A stretch of 5,983 nucleotides of DNA, taken from positions 1 to 5,983 of the forward strand of contig JAGOWF010000176.1 of the NCBI GenBank assembly GCA_018060305.1, read 5' to 3'. The stretch's first letter is position 1. Each line of letters opens with the position of its first letter. Shown piece after piece: positions 5,806-5,983 of this stretch. Source of the stretch: Pyrinomonadaceae bacterium (GTDB lineage: Bacteria; Acidobacteriota; Blastocatellia; Pyrinomonadales; Pyrinomonadaceae). Position numbers and translations under genes: made by a program. The notes below the pieces were generated by a model. That model saw only the letters and a list, made by a program, of their open reading frames with translations, was not told the DNA's origin and searched no databases.

Positions 5806-5887
5806 GTTGCGAAAGCCCGCGCGTGAGCAAGGGCGATGCACTCAACGCTAAGTGTATCGCCCTCCCTTACGGTCGGGCTTCGGCAAC
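5806..5887. repeat. Palindromic intergenic repeat, copy 2 (full-length hairpin of about 82 bp)
   Basis: Nested arms pair from the outside in. GTTGC (5806-5810) pairs with GCAAC (5883-5887), and AAGCCCG (5813-5819) with CGGGCTT (5874-5880). A partly matched segment follows. GGGCGATGCACT (5831-5842) then pairs with AGTGTATCGCCC (5851-5862) with one mismatch, around the loop CAACGCTA. The loop sequence CAACGC is shared with copy 1. The size and structure fit a REP/MITE-like dispersed element, but multi-copy status cannot be seen in one window. Confidence 0.75.
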
Positions 5888-5914
5888 GGGTGGCGATCGC
5901 TGGATCATTCCAAC

Positions 5915-5943
5915 TTGGCGGTGCGCTTGCGATTGGCTACACT
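5915..5943 (+). promoter_or_regulatory. Candidate sigma70-type promoter reading off the right edge
   Basis: TTGGCG (5915-5920), a 17-nt spacer and TACACT (5938-5943) match TTGACA and TATAAT at 4/6 each with ideal spacing. The -10 hexamer ends 7 nt before an ATG at 5951, so transcription would begin at or next to that ATG. This would be divergent from the kdsB promoter candidate. It is a pattern match only. Confidence 0.35.
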
Positions 5944-5950
5944 CATTCAG

Positions 5951-5983
5951 ATGGAAAGCGAAGAGCGACTGCTCGACGGATCA
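5951..5983 (+). CDS. Possible start of a divergent gene, 11 codons visible
   Basis: An ATG at 5951 opens a frame that runs to the window edge and reads MESEERLLDGS. Support is limited to the absence of a stop and the candidate promoter just upstream. There is no Shine-Dalgarno. Eleven codons are too few to identify a product or to exclude chance. Confidence 0.3.
   Translation, partial: MESEERLLDGS

Larger units (their letters stand above)
5693..5950. other. Gene-free upstream region of the kdsB cluster
   Basis: This stretch of about 260 bp between kdsB and the possible divergent start contains no supportable gene. About half of it is the two palindromic repeat copies. The remainder holds the candidate promoters and a GCGATCGC palindrome (5893-5900). 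Short open frames crossing it in both directions lack family motifs and run through the repeats. Confidence 0.6.

Noticed and set aside
5564..5851. 95-codon plus-strand open frame across the kdsB start and the repeats
   Set aside because: It is half antisense to kdsB and half repeat element, with no motif and no ribosome binding site.
5737..5887. CRISPR array
   Set aside because: There are only two copies, each itself palindromic with internal loops, and the sequence between them is too short and irregular to be spacers. No cas gene is visible.

Overview
The window reads as an envelope-biogenesis segment of a Gram-negative bacterium. Six genes sit head to tail on the minus strand: kdsB, a small membrane-protein gene, pyrG, kdsA, a lipoprotein gene, and a large exported protein cut by the left edge. 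The Kdo genes imply a Kdo-containing LPS or lipooligosaccharide. Gene order, moderate-to-high GC and repeat-rich spacers make me favour Acidobacteriota (Blastocatellia/Pyrinomonadales-like). That assignment is inference from general resemblance, not from a marker gene.

Layout from the operon's 5' end (right) to its 3' end (left). Positions 5693-5950 have no gene. They hold two copies of a palindromic repeat and candidate divergent promoters, with perhaps the first 11 codons of a plus-strand gene at 5951. kdsB is at 4862-5692, the 89-residue membrane protein at 4573-4842, pyrG at 2794-4494 and kdsA at 1884-2699. Next come an Ivy-like lipoprotein at 1355-1858 and an exported M1-peptidase-like protein from 1325 to beyond base 1.

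How the genes fit together: PyrG makes CTP, KdsA makes Kdo 8-phosphate, and KdsB uses CTP to activate Kdo as CMP-Kdo for lipid A glycosylation. The isomerase (KdsD) and phosphatase (KdsC) steps are not encoded here. Gaps of 19, 78, 94, 25 and 29 nt, with no convincing terminator, fit one transcription unit or a few overlapping ones. The two distal genes are exported, which extends the envelope theme.

The most interesting points are these. (1) The M1-like protein has lost both histidines and the catalytic glutamate of HExxH, yet keeps the third zinc-ligand glutamate at the exact M1 spacing, so it looks like a pseudopeptidase. (2) The lipoprotein carries a C-x-x-H-x-C loop like that of the lysozyme inhibitor Ivy. 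(3) Three intergenic junctions are built from different short repeats: two heptamer arrays around the small gene and an ATCCGTG-based inverted repeat that forms the kdsA leader. Most of the window is otherwise conventional, and I did not see a complete novel multi-gene system.
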